This document shows positions 6,396 to 6,916 of a stretch of DNA of 6,916 nucleotides, piece after piece (positions within the stretch are counted from its first letter, which is position 1; each line of letters opens with the position of its first letter). This DNA is from an uncultured Flavobacteriales bacterium. GTDB taxonomy: Bacteria > Bacteroidota > Bacteroidia > Flavobacteriales_D > Sanyastnellaceae. Below the pieces are notes generated by a model. It saw nothing but the letters and a program-made list of their open reading frames with translations. It did no database searches and was not told the DNA's origin. The stretch lies in the NCBI GenBank assembly GCA_938092195.1, contig CALKHD010000082.1:1-6916 (forward strand), written 5' to 3'. A program made the position numbers and the translations under genes.

Positions 6396-6916
6396 ATGAT
6401 TTTTGGAAGCGACCACCGCGACAAGACCGAGCACCCCGGCCCCTTTAGCCAATTTCCTGCTCCTGAGGCTCCGGACTACACCCAGGCGAGGGCTTGGGCA
6501 GCCCACCCCGAACACAAGCCGCTGAAAGATTGGCCGTCCCGTGTGGGAAGCTTGCCTCCTGCTCCTGGCAGCCAGCCAAATTCGGTGCACACGTTTTTCA
6601 TTCACCCCACCACATTCAGGGGACTGGGTGTGGGTTGGAATGCACGTTGGGACGAACCCGACATTGCGAAAATCACCGATTCTTGGCCACTGAAACACCA
6701 GGCCAGCCTGTTCCGCTCTGTTGGCCGCGTGACGTCGCCTCGGTATCGTCAAGCCCATTTGCGCACCTTTTTCTTGCGGGGTGAAGACAGCCATGCCGCT
6801 TTGGATCTGGCCTACTCTGACATCCGCCGCGCCTTCCTCGAATTCCTTCAAAGCACAGGAAAGGACGGGGCCATCATCATTGCTGGACACAGCCAAGGTT
6901 CTCATCATGGCTGGCG
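6396..6916 (+). CDS. DUF3089 alpha/beta hydrolase (partial, C-terminus beyond window)
   Basis: The frame is open from the ATG at 6396 to the window end, giving 173 residues with no stop. Recognisable DUF3089 features are PDYTQARAWAAHPEH (26-40), HTFFIHPTTF (65-74), a WNARWDEPDI segment (81-90), QASLFRSVGRVTSPRYRQA (102-120), LAYSDIRRAFLEFL (138-151) and the nucleophile elbow IIAGHSQGS (161-169) with Ser166. The family has an alpha/beta-hydrolase fold and its substrate is generally unknown, so no reaction is assigned. No signal peptide or lipobox is visible with this start. The start is well limited: the in-frame codon just upstream is the truC TGA, and 6396 is the first ATG after it. The catalytic Asp and His should lie in the missing part. 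The 12-base gap suggests cotranscription with truC. Confidence 0.85.
   Translation, partial: MIFGSDHRDKTEHPGPFSQFPAPEAPDYTQARAWAAHPEHKPLKDWPSRVGSLPPAPGSQPNSVHTFFIHPTTFRGLGVGWNARWDEPDIAKITDSWPLKHQASLFRSVGRVTSPRYRQAHLRTFFLRGEDSHAALDLAYSDIRRAFLEFLQSTGKDGAIIIAGHSQGSHHGW

Noticed and set aside
5763..6908. Long minus-strand open frame of 381 codons opposite truC and the hydrolase.
   Set aside because: It runs antisense to two genes with clear family motifs, shows no recognisable domain, and has the odd composition expected of a shadow frame.

Overview
The window reads as a piece of a Bacteroidota chromosome, most likely a Flavobacteriales-like lineage. The taxonomic markers are a type B gliding/T9SS C-terminal sorting domain (CHU_C), SprB-type repeats and a PorP/SprF outer-membrane protein, all characteristic of that phylum. 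Base composition looks moderately GC-rich for the group. Clear Shine-Dalgarno sequences are absent before the genes, which is common in Bacteroidota. The window is densely coding, with no gene-free stretch above about 95 bases.

Layout. (1) Bases 1-693, plus strand: the last 46 codons of a UvrA-type excinuclease ATPase, then 12 bases later a complete lipoprotein form of methionine-(R)-sulfoxide reductase, MsrB. (2) Bases 739-763: a perfect 11-bp stem with T-tracts on both sides, a bidirectional terminator between convergent units. (3) Bases 787-5550, minus strand: a compact three-gene unit read right to left. It holds a 1046-residue secreted adhesin-like protein (N-terminal domain, about nine SprB-like repeats, CHU_C signal), a PorP/SprF protein starting 4 bases after it, and a 209-residue secreted protein starting 8 bases after that. 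(4) Bases 5625-6916, plus strand, divergent from the operon across a 74-bp gap: a TruC-type tRNA pseudouridine synthase, then 12 bases later the N-terminal part of a DUF3089 alpha/beta hydrolase that runs off the window.

How the genes work together. In Flavobacterium the SprF-type protein is needed to deliver its cognate type B cargo to the cell surface, so the adhesin and the PorP/SprF gene very probably form a cargo/partner pair. The third gene is the novel part. Its whole domain aligns with the N-terminal domain of the adhesin (YRxYA, YDSW, FVT and GxxLxxQ motifs at nearly identical spacing), yet it has no sorting domain and no cysteine. The operon therefore encodes the same fold twice, once on the presumed outer end of the adhesin and once as a separate exported protein. 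The adhesin also has an extreme composition: 577 consecutive residues covering most of the repeat region contain no lysine or arginine.

The flanking genes (uvrA, msrB, truC, DUF3089) look like ordinary housekeeping or general genes with no visible functional link to the surface operon.
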